Counted from the first letter of the stretch, positions 39,034 through 49,234 are shown. The stretch: 64,000 nt of DNA from Bog-473 sp963745665 (GCA_963745665.1 CAVUYE010000002.1:558001-622000); one strand, 5' to 3'. Program-made: numbers and translations. Notes: generated by a model from the sequence alone, not told the origin.

Positions 39034-40710
39034 TCATGCGGGAGCGGCGGTCTCGCCTGTAGCGTGGCGTGCCGCCACGTAGCCGAAGACCATGGTGTTG
39101 GCGATGCTCGCGCCGGGTCCGAGATAGTGGCGCCCCATGACGGTGGCGGTGCCATTGCCGGTGGCGTAGAGGCCCTGAATCGGGCGATCGTTTCGGCCGA
39201 TCACCTGTGCGTCGGCATTGGTGAGCAGGCCGCCGCAGGTGCCGATGTCACCGGGTACGACCTGGACCGCGTAGTACGGAGCCTCGTCGATAGGGCCGAG
39301 GCAGGGGTGCACCTTGTGATTGGGATCGCCCAGGGCCCGGTTGTAGGCGGATTCGCCTCTTCCGTAATCAGGATCGACGCCGAGAGCTGCGTGCTCGTTG
39401 AACCGCTCGACGGTCTCGGCCAACCCGGAGGCATCGATCCCGCACATGTTGGCCAGATCCTTGAGCGTCCAGGCCTGCTTCAACATGCCGCTTTTGAGTA
39501 GCTTGCGGGGGAAACGGCCTGGGCTGGACCGCTGGTGGGCATAGCGCTTGCGGTAGCGATCGTCGAAGATCAGCCAGCACGGGACCGCCTTGCTTGTCTT
39601 GTCGCGGGCATACATCGCCTTGCCCACTTCCATGTACGAATTGGATTCGTTGACGAACCGCTGTCCCGCGGCATCGACATACATGGTGCGCGGGCGCTGG
39701 CGGGCCTGGTCGAGAGTCGATTGCCCGAACCGCCCGGTACGGGGCGATGGGAGCCACCAGGCCTCGTCCATGAAGTCGGTCTTTGCGCCATAGCGCATCG
39801 CCGTCTGGATCACCTCACCGGTGTCGCCGGGGTTCGAGATCGACCACCGGCCGCGGTTCGGTTGGTCGCCCCCGAACTCCTCGCGCATCTCTGGGTTGTG
39901 TGCGAAGCCACCTGAGGCCAGCACCACCCCCTTGCGGGCGCGCACGAAGACGGGCACTCCGCCTCGCAAGGCACGCACGCCGACCACACGCTCATCCTCG
40001 ATGATCAGGTCATCGAGTGGCGTCTCGGTCCAGATCGGGATTCCACGATCGATCGCATTGTGCAGCATCTGTCCGATGAGGGATGCGCCATTCGTCAGCA
40101 ACGCCTGGCGGCGAAGCCGGGCGGCATAGGTCCTGAGCACGACTCTGGCCGAGACCCCGAATGCTCGGATGCTGCGGTTGTAGTGCGAGAGAGAACGTGC
40201 CTCGTTCGTCATCACCGCCAGACCAAGGCTCTGGGCAAGACCGGGTTGGATTTTCTTGAGCCACTCGCCGAGCACGTGGCCGTCGAACGGCACCGGTTCG
40301 ATCCCACGTCCGATGTCGAGGCCACCCTTGGCGTTCGAGTAGTAGTCGCTGTAGCCGGGGCAGAAGGCGAAACGCACGCCGGATGCTTGGAGAAACGACA
40401 CCATCTCCGGTCCCGCCGTCAAGAACGCGTGGCGCCGATCGGTCGAGGATGCCGGTCCGACGTCGCCGACGACGGCCTCGAAGTGCGCCATGGCGTCCTC
40501 GTAGGAGTCCTTGACGCCGTCGGCCTGCATAACCGGGTTGTTCGGTACCCAGAGAATCCCGCCGGACATGCAGGTCGAACCGCCAACCAGTTCCTGCTTC
40601 TCGAGCACGAGCGCGCTCGCTTCGGCATCGGCCGCCGTCAACGCGGCGACCATGCCGCCGCCACCGGATCCGATGATCACGAGGTCGACGGTGGTGTCCC
40701 ACGTCGTCAT
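39034..40710 (-). CDS. FAD-dependent 3-ketosteroid dehydrogenase-like flavoprotein
   Basis: 558 residues from ATG 40710. The FAD fold VIIGSGGGGMVAALTAA is followed by GGSTCMSGGILWVPNNPVM, which closely follows KstD (3-ketosteroid Delta1-dehydrogenase). The end, ATGNGTATVMGRHYLGPGASIAN, then TMVFGYVAARHA, is also KstD-like. The family also contains fumarate reductase-type and other 2-ene-forming dehydrogenases, so the exact substrate is open. In this setting, beside P450s and CoA-pathway genes, oxidation of a cyclic ketone is likely. Its 5' end faces the amidohydrolase operon, with about 100 bases between. Confidence 0.85.
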   Translation of the reverse strand: MTTWDTTVDLVIIGSGGGGMVAALTAADAEASALVLEKQELVGGSTCMSGGILWVPNNPVMQADGVKDSYEDAMAHFEAVVGDVGPASSTDRRHAFLTAGPEMVSFLQASGVRFAFCPGYSDYYSNAKGGLDIGRGIEPVPFDGHVLGEWLKKIQPGLAQSLGLAVMTNEARSLSHYNRSIRAFGVSARVVLRTYAARLRRQALLTNGASLIGQMLHNAIDRGIPIWTETPLDDLIIEDERVVGVRALRGGVPVFVRARKGVVLASGGFAHNPEMREEFGGDQPNRGRWSISNPGDTGEVIQTAMRYGAKTDFMDEAWWLPSPRTGRFGQSTLDQARQRPRTMYVDAAGQRFVNESNSYMEVGKAMYARDKTSKAVPCWLIFDDRYRKRYAHQRSSPGRFPRKLLKSGMLKQAWTLKDLANMCGIDASGLAETVERFNEHAALGVDPDYGRGESAYNRALGDPNHKVHPCLGPIDEAPYYAVQVVPGDIGTCGGLLTNADAQVIGRNDRPIQGLYATGNGTATVMGRHYLGPGASIANTMVFGYVAARHATGETAAPA

Positions 40711-40811
40711 GTCACGTTCTCCGACCTCCCGAGGTCCTTCTGGCGTGGAGGAAGTTAGCAGGATCCGTTGACGATTGCTACGACGCCGAAGTAATCTGCC
40801 ACCATCCGTCC

Positions 40812-41999
40812 ATGAGGGAAGCGGGGGAGATGACCAATTCCAGGACGCTGCTGTATCCGCCCAGGGGCGTGGGTGCGCCAAAGGATCGGCACCCGAATGC
40901 CTTTGTCGATGTCGGGCTCCCGGTGGGAACCGAGGTGTTCTCGGCGGACGATCACATCTCGCTGGCAGTGGACATCTTCTACGACCGCTTTCCCGACAGC
41001 ATGAAGGACCGCGCCCCTCGGGTCATGAACGTCGACGGGGGGTGGGTCATCGGAATGGACGGGAAGTCGATCCTCGTGCGGGAGTTCATCGAGGTGCTGA
41101 CGCAGTACGACCCCGTTCCCGGATCCCACACCGGAGACGTTAATGCTCGACTCGCGGCGCTGGACTCGGAGGGCGTCTCCCGGGAGCTGGCGTTCCCGAA
41201 CTCAGTTCTCGCTCTGTTCGGGTGGCCGGACCGGGAGGTGCGTGAGCTCTGCTTCCGGATCTACAACGAGCACATCGCCGAGATCCAGGAGAAGTCGAAC
41301 CACCGCATTTACGGCGTCGGTCTCATCAACTGGTGGGACGCGGAGGGAGCTCGCCGGACGATCAACGAGCTGAAGGCGCTGGGACTGAAAACGTTCCTCA
41401 TGCCGCTGACCCCCGGCAAGGACGTGGAGAAGCGCCCGATCGACTACGCGAGCACCGCTATGGACGGCGTCTGGGACGCCATCGAGGAGGCGCAGATCCC
41501 GGTCTCGCACCACATTGGGGAGAACCCTCCGTCGACGCCGAACGAATTCAATGCCGTCAGCATAGGCATGCTCCAATCGGTGGCCCCGTTCCGGGACACC
41601 TTTGGCAAGTACATCTTCGGCGGCATCCTTGATCGCCATCCCGGACTGCAGATCGGCTTCTTCGAGGGTGGGATCAACTGGGTGCCGTCTGCCCTCCAGG
41701 ACGCTCAGCACATTGCGGCATCGTTCCAGCATCTCGACAATCTGAAGGTGCAGCACGAGCCGACGTACTACTGGGACCACCACATGTGCGCCTCGTTTAT
41801 GGTCGACCCTCTCGGGCTTGCGCTCCTGTCGCATATTGGGGTCGATCGGGCGATGTGGTCTACGGACTTTCCCCATAATGAGAGCACCTACGGATACAGC
41901 AACAAGTCGCTGGCCGCTGTCGTGGATGCAGTGGGGCCGGAGGCGGCGACTGCCGTAGTCGGCGGCAACATCAAGCGCTATCTCGGGTTGGAAGGCTGA
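40812..41999 (+). CDS. amidohydrolase-fold protein, ACMSD-like (Amidohydro_2)
   Basis: 395 residues from ATG 40812; ATG 40830 is possible. The TIM-barrel metal site begins FSADDHIS, has HHIGENPPS in the middle and STDFPHNES at the end, as in ACMSD-type decarboxylases and hydratases of aromatic and terpenoid breakdown. KSNHRIYGVGLINWWD is also typical. The stop overlaps the next start (TGATG), so it heads a tightly packed six-gene operon. A related protein is encoded at 56996-58150, outside the island. The reaction could be decarboxylation or C-C/C-N hydrolysis. Confidence 0.87.
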   Translation: MREAGEMTNSRTLLYPPRGVGAPKDRHPNAFVDVGLPVGTEVFSADDHISLAVDIFYDRFPDSMKDRAPRVMNVDGGWVIGMDGKSILVREFIEVLTQYDPVPGSHTGDVNARLAALDSEGVSRELAFPNSVLALFGWPDREVRELCFRIYNEHIAEIQEKSNHRIYGVGLINWWDAEGARRTINELKALGLKTFLMPLTPGKDVEKRPIDYASTAMDGVWDAIEEAQIPVSHHIGENPPSTPNEFNAVSIGMLQSVAPFRDTFGKYIFGGILDRHPGLQIGFFEGGINWVPSALQDAQHIAASFQHLDNLKVQHEPTYYWDHHMCASFMVDPLGLALLSHIGVDRAMWSTDFPHNESTYGYSNKSLAAVVDAVGPEAATAVVGGNIKRYLGLEG

Positions 42000-43228
42000 T
42001 GCCGGCGGGTCTGATGGCATCGGCACCGCCGATGCAGATCCCCGAGCAAGCTGACATCCCGCGCATGCAGCGGGAGCGGGTCGAACGGATTCGCGGACTG
42101 ATGCGCCAGCAGGGGCTCGATGCACTCATCCTGCTCGGGAACACGAATGTCGTCTACGCCACTGGTGCCATTTGGCCGTTGGCCGACTCGGGCCGAGCGA
42201 ATTTCGAGCAACCGGTAGCGGTCGTGACCGCCGATGACGAGTGGCCGCACCTCTTCTCTCCGATGCGAGGGGCGGATCGGCCTCATGTCGAGCTACCGTC
42301 CGATCACCTGCATGGTCCGGTCTACCTGGACTTCGACGAGGGCGTGGAACTCTTCGCGGGGGAGCTCGCTGGCCTCGTGCCCGACAAGGCGGTCATCGCC
42401 GTCGACGAGTGGACCAATGCCTTGCGCCGTGAGCGGTCGATCCTGTTCGCACCCGACGCTCCGGTCGACGGTGGGCGGATCATCAGCGGAGCCAAGGCGA
42501 TCAAGACTCCGGACGAGCTGTCCCTCATGCGTGAGGGGTTGCGCATCACCGAGCGAGGCATTGCCGCGGTCCAAGCACGGCTTGCCCCTGGGGTCCGTCA
42601 GACCGATCTGACTGCGACGTTCCTCCGTACGATCTTCGAAGAGGGCGCGGATGCCAACATCCTCGATCCGATCTGGCAGGTGATGCCCTCCCGCTTGGCG
42701 GACGGACCCTGGACGACGACCGGCGACCTCGCTTGCCCACTGCTCTCGACAGAACGTGAGCTCCTTGAAGGCGATGTTCTCTGGGTTGACCTCGGGATCA
42801 GCCACGCCGGGTTCCACTCCGACTTCGGCCGGACCTGGATCATCGGACGCGATCCAGATGCCCGCCAGCGTGCCCAGTTCGAGCGGTGGGTCGCGATTCG
42901 AAACGCCGTCCTCGACGTCACCCGTGCGGGAGCGACGGCCGCGGATCTCACAGCAGCGGCCATCGACGCCGCAGGCGGGATCAAGCCCTGGATGCCGCAC
43001 TTCTACTTGGGTCATGGCCTGGGCATCGACAGCGCCGAGTCGCCCTACGTCGGCAGTGACATCGGGGAGGCATTCGACGCGTCCCTCATCCTTGCGGCCG
43101 GGATGGTCCTGGTGATCGAACCGATCGTGTGGGAGGACGGAGCGGCCGGCTATCGCTCCGAGGAGGTCCTCCACATCACGGAGGACGGCTGGGAGGCCAT
43201 GACCGACTACCCCTACGACCCCTTCTAG
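41999..43228 (+). CDS. M24-family (pita-bread fold) metallohydrolase, ligands intact
   Basis: 409 residues. An N-terminal creatinase-like domain (RIRGLMRQQGLDALILLGN) precedes the pita-bread domain. Metal ligands are visible: Asp in WVDLGIS, Asp in HSDFGRTW, His in LGHGLGID, Glu in VIEPIVW and Glu in RSEEVLH. Family members include Xaa-Pro peptidases but also creatinase and the DMSP lyase DddP, so a peptide substrate should not be assumed. It starts inside the stop of the amidohydrolase gene and ends four bases before a degenerate paralogue, which suggests a heteromeric pair. Confidence 0.88.
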   Translation: MPAGLMASAPPMQIPEQADIPRMQRERVERIRGLMRQQGLDALILLGNTNVVYATGAIWPLADSGRANFEQPVAVVTADDEWPHLFSPMRGADRPHVELPSDHLHGPVYLDFDEGVELFAGELAGLVPDKAVIAVDEWTNALRRERSILFAPDAPVDGGRIISGAKAIKTPDELSLMREGLRITERGIAAVQARLAPGVRQTDLTATFLRTIFEEGADANILDPIWQVMPSRLADGPWTTTGDLACPLLSTERELLEGDVLWVDLGISHAGFHSDFGRTWIIGRDPDARQRAQFERWVAIRNAVLDVTRAGATAADLTAAAIDAAGGIKPWMPHFYLGHGLGIDSAESPYVGSDIGEAFDASLILAAGMVLVIEPIVWEDGAAGYRSEEVLHITEDGWEAMTDYPYDPF

Positions 43229-43232
43229 GCCC

Positions 43233-44372
43233 ATGACGGTTACCGAGGTTCTGCCCGACGATGCGGCATTGCGACTGGCCCGCCGATCACGCGTGCTCGC
43301 TGAGATGGAAGATGCCGACATCGATCTGCTCGTGGTCGGCCGGGAAGGCAACGCCCGCTACGTGTCGGGCGCACCGCGGCTTTGGACCGCCGGCTCGCGG
43401 GCGTTCGGTCCCGGATGCGTCCTTGTGCGCTCCACGAGGTCGGTCCATCTGTTGAGCACGTGGGACGAAGGGATTCCGGACGACATTCCCCACGAGAACC
43501 TGTACGGGATCTCGTTCAATGCCGGGAACTTCCTCAAGGTCCTGCAGGGGATCGAGGGCGCCGCCACAGTGCGGATAGTGGCCACAGATTCCATGACACC
43601 CTCAGCGGCGCGGATCCTCCCCAAAGCCTTCCCGTCGGCCGACCTGATCGATGGTGAGCCGATGCTGCGCCGGGCCCGCCGGGTCAAGACGTCCGAAGAG
43701 ATCGACGCCATTCGGGCTTCGGTCCGCATCGCAGAGGGTGCGCTGGCCGAGGCTGCCGGGGCGCTGGCATCCGGGGTCACAGAACGGGAGCTCACCGGTG
43801 TGTTCATGGAGGCGATGGCTTCGTCGGGCGTCACCACACCGGCGAACCAGGACGTCGCGTGGATCACGTCGCGTCAAGACCCATGGCGGCGTGCGAGCCG
43901 GGATGCACCGGCCGGGCCGTGCGATCTCGTGGTCTTCGAGGCTGGAGTGATGCTCGGTGGGTATGTCGGCGAGCTCGGTCGCACGCACTCGGTCGACAGC
44001 GACGCCTCCATCAATAAGGCACTCGTCGGGCGTTGCGACGATTTGGTTGACCGCTTGCTCGCCGCCTGCCAGGTCGGCGCGCCGGTGAGCGATCTCCTGG
44101 CCGCTTACGAAGAAGCTGAAGTCCCCTTGCCGCCCATGCCGGTGGCGCGCGGGCTTGGCCTCGGATACGACCTCCCCCTGGTGACGGCCGCACTGCCGCG
44201 GACCGCCGCCGAGCAGGTCATCGAGGCAGGCATGGTGCTGGCGCTGAGCGCCTTCGTCTGGCAGGAAGGCATCGGCGCCGTCTACGCCCAAGAGCCGGTC
44301 GTGGCGACGACGACAGGGCCGGAGCCACTCTCGAGCATCCCATTTCGCGACCTAAGGAGCTCCCGCTCGTGA
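43233..44372 (+). CDS. M24-fold paralogue with degenerate metal site
   Basis: 379 residues, clearly homologous to the upstream gene, but the ligands have changed: the first two aspartates are glutamates (VVFEAGV, VGELGRTH), the histidine is arginine (VARGLGLG), and the VIEP glutamate is serine (LALSAFVW). Only the last glutamate region is partly kept (YAQEPV). Creatinase shows that the fold can work without metal, and a regulatory partner role is equally possible. The GTG of the next gene overlaps its stop. The frame and length are intact, which argues for selection rather than decay. Confidence 0.82.
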   Translation: MTVTEVLPDDAALRLARRSRVLAEMEDADIDLLVVGREGNARYVSGAPRLWTAGSRAFGPGCVLVRSTRSVHLLSTWDEGIPDDIPHENLYGISFNAGNFLKVLQGIEGAATVRIVATDSMTPSAARILPKAFPSADLIDGEPMLRRARRVKTSEEIDAIRASVRIAEGALAEAAGALASGVTERELTGVFMEAMASSGVTTPANQDVAWITSRQDPWRRASRDAPAGPCDLVVFEAGVMLGGYVGELGRTHSVDSDASINKALVGRCDDLVDRLLAACQVGAPVSDLLAAYEEAEVPLPPMPVARGLGLGYDLPLVTAALPRTAAEQVIEAGMVLALSAFVWQEGIGAVYAQEPVVATTTGPEPLSSIPFRDLRSSRS

Positions 44373-45340
44373 CCGACGTCGATGTGCCACCAGCAGAGGA
44401 GATCATCCTCTACCAGAAAGATCGGGAAACGCGGATCGCGACGATCACCTTGAATCGCCCCGATCAGCTCAACATCCCGACGATCGCAGCCAGACGTCGC
44501 TATGCGGATCTGTTGTTCAAGGCGAGCATCGACGACGACGTGAAGGTTCTGGTTGTGCGCGGCGTCGGCGATCACCTGGGGACCGGGGCGGACCTCGACG
44601 AGCTCATGGCCAAGCGTTCCGCTGGCGTGGCACTCAACGAGGAATTCGGGATCGACGAGGACGACGACGTCACCATGCCGAGTGCGCGTTCGTATCGTGC
44701 TGGGGCGTCGCTCCTCCATTGGTACGGCAACACGAGGTCCGGCTGCAGGACTCTGCAGGATTTCAAGAAGATCAGCATTCTCGAGGTCAAGGGGTATTGC
44801 TATGGCTGGCATTTCTATCAAGCGGCCGACGCCGACCTCGTGATCTCCTCCGACGATGCTCTCTTCGGGCATCCGGCGTTCCGTTATGTCGGCTATGCGC
44901 CCCGCATGTGGCAGTGGGCGATGATGATGGGAATGCGCAAGTTCCAAGAGATGGTCTTCACTGGTCGCCCTTTTACTGCGGAGCAGATGTACGAATGCAA
45001 CTTCGTCAACAGCGTGGTGCCGCGTGAGAACCTCGAAGGGGAGGTCGCCAAGTACGCGCTGGCCTGCGCCCGCACGAGACCGACCGACACCGTGTTCATG
45101 CAGAAGGTGTTCTTCGAAGTGATGAAGCAGCACCAGGGCGAATACATGGGCAGTCTGCTGAGTGCCTGGCTCGAATCCATGGGCGGCCAGCTCCGAGCGG
45201 ATGACGACGGGGGTCGGGCGACCCTGAGCAAAGAGACCATGGACGCCGGGCTCAATCTCGCAGTCAAGGACAACGACGACGCATTCCCGCCCGAATGGCG
45301 CCTGAGCCGCTCCGGTCGTCGGCGTCCCGAATCCAGTTGA
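44369..45340 (+). CDS. enoyl-CoA hydratase/isomerase family protein
   Basis: 323 residues from GTG 44369, overlapping the previous stop. The crotonase fold is seen in RIATITLNRPDQLN, VVRGVGDHLGTGADLDEL (first oxyanion segment) and ILEVKGYCYGWHFYQAADADLVISSDDALFGHP (second oxyanion loop and strand). The usual glutamates of hydratases are not obvious (HPAFRYVG at that site), so it may be an isomerase, hydrolase or C-C lyase. There is an inserted acidic loop of about 40 residues (EEFGIDEDDDVT). It acts on a CoA ester, consistent with the CoA-transferase gene that follows. Confidence 0.87.
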   Translation: MTDVDVPPAEEIILYQKDRETRIATITLNRPDQLNIPTIAARRRYADLLFKASIDDDVKVLVVRGVGDHLGTGADLDELMAKRSAGVALNEEFGIDEDDDVTMPSARSYRAGASLLHWYGNTRSGCRTLQDFKKISILEVKGYCYGWHFYQAADADLVISSDDALFGHPAFRYVGYAPRMWQWAMMMGMRKFQEMVFTGRPFTAEQMYECNFVNSVVPRENLEGEVAKYALACARTRPTDTVFMQKVFFEVMKQHQGEYMGSLLSAWLESMGGQLRADDDGGRATLSKETMDAGLNLAVKDNDDAFPPEWRLSRSGRRRPESS

Positions 45341-45342
45341 CG

Positions 45343-47782
45343 GTGACGGCCTCGCAGCGGGGCGCGGCGAACGGCGCCTCCGCGGCCGCGCCGCTGAACG
45401 CGCTGCGCGTGGTGGATCTCTCGACTTGGATCGCGGGCGCCTATTGCACGAAGCTGCTGGCCGACGGAGGGGCAGAAGTCATCAAGGTCGAGGCGTCCGG
45501 CGGCGATCCGCTCCGCCACTGGTCCGCTTCCGGCGCCGCGATCGCACCGGGTGACGACGGCGCCCTCTTCAATTTTCTCCATGCATCGAAGCAGAGCGTC
45601 GTGGTCGAAGACGAGAATGCGCAGAGCCTCACCTCGTTGGAAGCACTGCTCGCCTCGGCCGACGCCGTCGTATGGTCGCGCGGTTCCTCGGTGGCCGAAC
45701 ACCCAACGCTGTCCCCGGGTGAGATTCTCGACCGGCACCCGCACTTGTTCGTCACGTCAATCACCCCGTTCGGGCTCCTTGGCCCGTGGAGCGACAAGCC
45801 GGCCACGGAGTTCACGCTCCAAGCGTGGTCAGGAGGGATCGTCGGCTTGGCCCGCGGCAAGCCCGACCGAGCGCCTGTGTTCGTGGGCGGGCAGATCGGC
45901 GAGTGGGTCTCCGGCGTCTTTGCGGCGATCGGTACCCTGGCCGCAGCTCGACGCACCGACGCGGGCGGCGAATTGATCGACGTGTCGATGCTCGAGGCGC
46001 TGGCGATGACCCTGACGTACTATCCGGTGACTTTTCACGACCAGCTCGGCCGGCCGATGCGTCGTAAGCGATTCGTGCCGACGCCAGGGGTCGGCGGCGG
46101 CCAGTGACGGACTCGTCGGTCTCGGAGTCGGCACTGGGCAGCAGTGGCTTGACTTCTGCGCCATGGTCGGGCATCCGGAGTGGATGGAGGACCCGAAGCT
46201 CTTTCTCGATCGCACGGCGCTGGCGCCAGCGATCGATGGATGGATCGCAGACCACACGGTGCAAGAAGTCACCGAACTGGCGTCGGCCTTCCGAATCCCG
46301 AACGCGCCGATCGCCAACGGCTCCAATGCTCCCACGTTCGAGCATTTCCGCGACAGCGGCAGACCTTCGTCGGGAACCCGAGCGATGGCGCTTTGAACCC
46401 ACGTCCACCGTTCCGGCTCGGCGCCGGCAACCTTCGACCTCCCGAACCCGCCCCTCGTCTCGGGGAGCATTCCATCGACACACTCGACAAACGGGCGAGG
46501 CCGGCCCCCATTCGTACGGCCACGGGAACGCCGGCGCCGCCCTTCGCCGGACTCCGGGTCCTGGACATGACGGCCTTCTGGGCGGGTCCGCTCACCGGCC
46601 ATCTCCTGGCCCTCCTCGGGGCGGAGGTCATCCACATCGAATCAACCTCCCGACCCGACGGGGCTCGGCTGGTCGGCGGCGTGCCCCAGACGGAGGATCG
46701 CTTCTGGGAGCGTGGGCCTATCTTCGCCGCGCTCAACACCAACAAGAAGAGCGTCACGATCGACTTCCGCGATCCTCGTGGTATCGATCTCGTCCGGCGG
46801 CTGATCGCGACGTGCGATGTGGTTGTCGAGAACTACACGCCCCGAGTGCTCGACCAGCTCGGGCTCGATTACGACACTCTGAAAGCCGATCGGCCCGATC
46901 TGGTCATGCTGCAGGATGCCGGGGTTCGGGCTGGACGGGCCGTGGCGCGATCTGTCGGCCTTCGCCTTCGTGATCGAGGACGCCTCGGGGCTCACCTGGC
47001 TGACTGGACACCCCGACCTACTCCCCTTCGAGCCCTACACCATCGGTGACCCCAACGCCGGACTCCATGCGATGTTCGCCCTGATGGTCGCGCTGGAACA
47101 CCGCGCAAAGACGGGCGAGGGAGGTGTCGTCGAGGCGGCGATGGTCGATGCCGGGCTGAACGTCGCGGCGGAACAGGTGATCGAAGCATCCGCCTACGGC
47201 GCTCTGCTGGCCCGTGACGGCAACCGCGGTCCCACCGCGGCACCGCAGAACCTCTACCTGGCCGCAGGACCCGACGACGACGGCCGTGACGACTCGTGGA
47301 TTGCCATCGCGGTCGCCACCGACGAGCAGTGGGCATCACTGCGGGGTGCACTGGGTCACCCGGAATGGGCGGCTGACCCCGCCCTGGTGACGGCGGCAGG
47401 TCGGATGCGTGCTCACGACCGGATCGATGGGCACCTGCAGGAATGGTGTCGGGGCCGGCCCGCCGAGGAGATCGTCGTAAGGCTGTGGGACGCCGGCGTG
47501 CCCGTCGGGAAGGTCGTGCAGCCCCACCGCCAGCCGGAGCTCGCACAGCTGGCGTTCCGCGAGTTCTTCGAGGAGGTGGACCATCCGGTGATCGGGCGCT
47601 CTCGCTACAGCACTCTTCCGATGAAGCTCTCCGCGGCTGTGGGGCCGGTCCACGAACGCCATGCGCCGCTCCTCGGTGAACACAACGAAGAGGTCTTCAG
47701 TGGGCTCGGACTGACCCGGGCCGAGATCGACGCGCTCGAAGCAGATGGGATCATCGGTGGCTCGCTCCTCCAAGCCATCTAG
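45343..47782 (+). CDS. double-length class III CoA-transferase (CaiB/BaiF), three frameshifts
   Basis: Start GTG 45343, just after the enoyl-CoA hydratase stop. The first half begins LRVVDLSTWIAGAYCTKLLADGGAEVIKVE; the second half repeats the domain from LRVLDMTAFWAGPLTGHLLALLGAEVIHIE (about residue 405). Three breaks interrupt the frame: an extra G at 46093-46094, a missing base near 46360, and an extra G at 46914-46915. Correcting them gives 812 residues; the last repair reads LQMPGFGLDGPWRD, the family's conserved segment. Tandem-domain CoA-transferases of this kind move CoA between acids in degradation pathways. MarR follows 31 bases later. Confidence 0.82.
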
Positions 47783-47813
47783 CGGCCGGGCGGGAAGGCC
47801 GTATCCTTCCCAG

Positions 47814-48413
47814 ATGGGATTCGAGGCAGCTCCGTTTGACGTTGTCGAGGCCTCGCGTCGGGTGTGGCTCGAACGCTGGGACCCCGAGGCCGCTTCAGGC
47901 ATGGCGGTGTTCACCGCCATCCTTCGGTCCTACCAATTGCTGAACGACCAGGTAACCAACGTGATGAAGAGCCACGACCTGACGTTCGCCCGTTACGAGG
48001 TGCTCACCTGGCTTGCGACGGATCCGGAATCGTCCCTCACCCTCAGCTGGATCAGCAAGACGCTGCGTATCCCCCCAGCCACGGTGACGAACATCATCGA
48101 CCGGTTGGAGGACGAGAAGCTCGTGAAGCGCGTTCCGCACCCCTCGGATGCTCGGACCACCCTCGCCGTGATCACACCCCGAGGCAAGCGGGTCGCCACC
48201 GACGCCACGCGAGATCTGAACGCAATTGTGTACGAACAGATCGGTCTCTCCGAGCCGCAGCGGAGCCGACTCCTTGACCTTCTCGCCGTCCTGCGAGCGA
48301 GCGGGAACGAGTTCGACGTCGATCGTTCGAGTGAGGTCATTGAGGAAGTCGGCTCCCGTCAGGCACGCAAGAGTGAGGGCAACGGACGCAGGAGCAACTT
48401 CGAAGTGGCCTAG
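47814..48413 (+). CDS. MarR-family transcriptional regulator
   Basis: 199 residues from ATG 47814. The winged helix reads LTFARYEVLTWLATDPESSLTLSWISKTL, then IPPATVTNIIDRLEDEKLVKRV and the wing PHPSDARTTLAVITPRG with the conserved D-x-R. It closes the amidohydrolase-to-CoA-transferase operon and most likely controls it in response to a pathway aromatic or acid (inference). The C-terminal 40 residues are charged and probably disordered. Confidence 0.93.
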   Translation: MGFEAAPFDVVEASRRVWLERWDPEAASGMAVFTAILRSYQLLNDQVTNVMKSHDLTFARYEVLTWLATDPESSLTLSWISKTLRIPPATVTNIIDRLEDEKLVKRVPHPSDARTTLAVITPRGKRVATDATRDLNAIVYEQIGLSEPQRSRLLDLLAVLRASGNEFDVDRSSEVIEEVGSRQARKSEGNGRRSNFEVA

Positions 48414-48576
48414 AGCAGAACGGAAGGTCCGGATGGCGATCGTGGATCGGAAGTGGTCGGTACTCCCGGTGCCCTATGCGATGTAGGTCTCAGACCGGGT
48501 TCCCAAAGAGCGATACTTCGATTCGGGCTTCTACCAGATGGAGGCCGACCTGCTCCGAGCCGGGGGAGGCATGCGC

Positions 48577-49218
48577 CTAGGGAATCCCGCCCGGCTGCGC
48601 GACGATGGCCTGGCGGACCAGCCCGATCACCCAGCTGATCCCGCGCGTGACCTCGGTGGGTTCAATCTGCCAGTCCACGACCATGCGCTCGTAGCTCGCC
48701 ACACTCCATAACACGTCGAGGACAGCAGCGGCGACCGTACGGTCCCCGGCGTACCATGTCCCGGCCCGTGCGGCAACGGCGGCGAGCAGGGCCTCGTGCT
48801 GGCGCTGCTTGGCATCGAGCAAGGTCGGACCGAGGGGTTGCCGGGCGTCCGGCGGGTACGAGGAGACGTGGGAGAAAATGCGAGCGGTCACGCCGGCCAC
48901 GTCCTCGAGCTGCATGCCGCGCAGGTCGATCCCGGCTTCATTCTCGAACTGGTGCATCACCGCGTCGTGCAGTCCCTGCTCGTTGGTGAAGTGACGGTAG
49001 ACGGTGCGTTCGTTAACGCCGGCCCTTTCGGCCACAGCCCGGATCGTCAGCCCGCGCCAGTCCCGCACCGACGAGCCGTGGAGGAGCTCGGAGGCGGCGG
49101 CGATGATGCGGGCCCGGGTCTCGGCGGCCCGCTGGCGCCGCAAGGTACTGTCATACGAACGGCGGGCCGCCGCCGGCGTGGTGGGTTGCACGCGCTCTGT
49201 CGTCGCCACGGCCGTCAT
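48577..49218 (-). CDS. TetR-family regulator, downstream of P450
   Basis: 213 residues. The HTH is LTIRAVAERAGVNERTVYRHFTNEQGL (about residues 58-84). The ligand domain has two conserved-looking segments (AVMHQFENEAGIDLRG, YERMVVDWQIEPTEVTRG). It starts 17 bases after the P450 stop and is presumably co-transcribed with it. A perfect 12-6-12 inverted repeat at the P450 promoter is the obvious operator candidate, making a self-regulated two-gene unit. Confidence 0.92.
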   Translation of the reverse strand: MTAVATTERVQPTTPAAARRSYDSTLRRQRAAETRARIIAAASELLHGSSVRDWRGLTIRAVAERAGVNERTVYRHFTNEQGLHDAVMHQFENEAGIDLRGMQLEDVAGVTARIFSHVSSYPPDARQPLGPTLLDAKQRQHEALLAAVAARAGTWYAGDRTVAAAVLDVLWSVASYERMVVDWQIEPTEVTRGISWVIGLVRQAIVAQPGGIP

Positions 49219-49234
49219 GGATTCGTCGCCTGGG

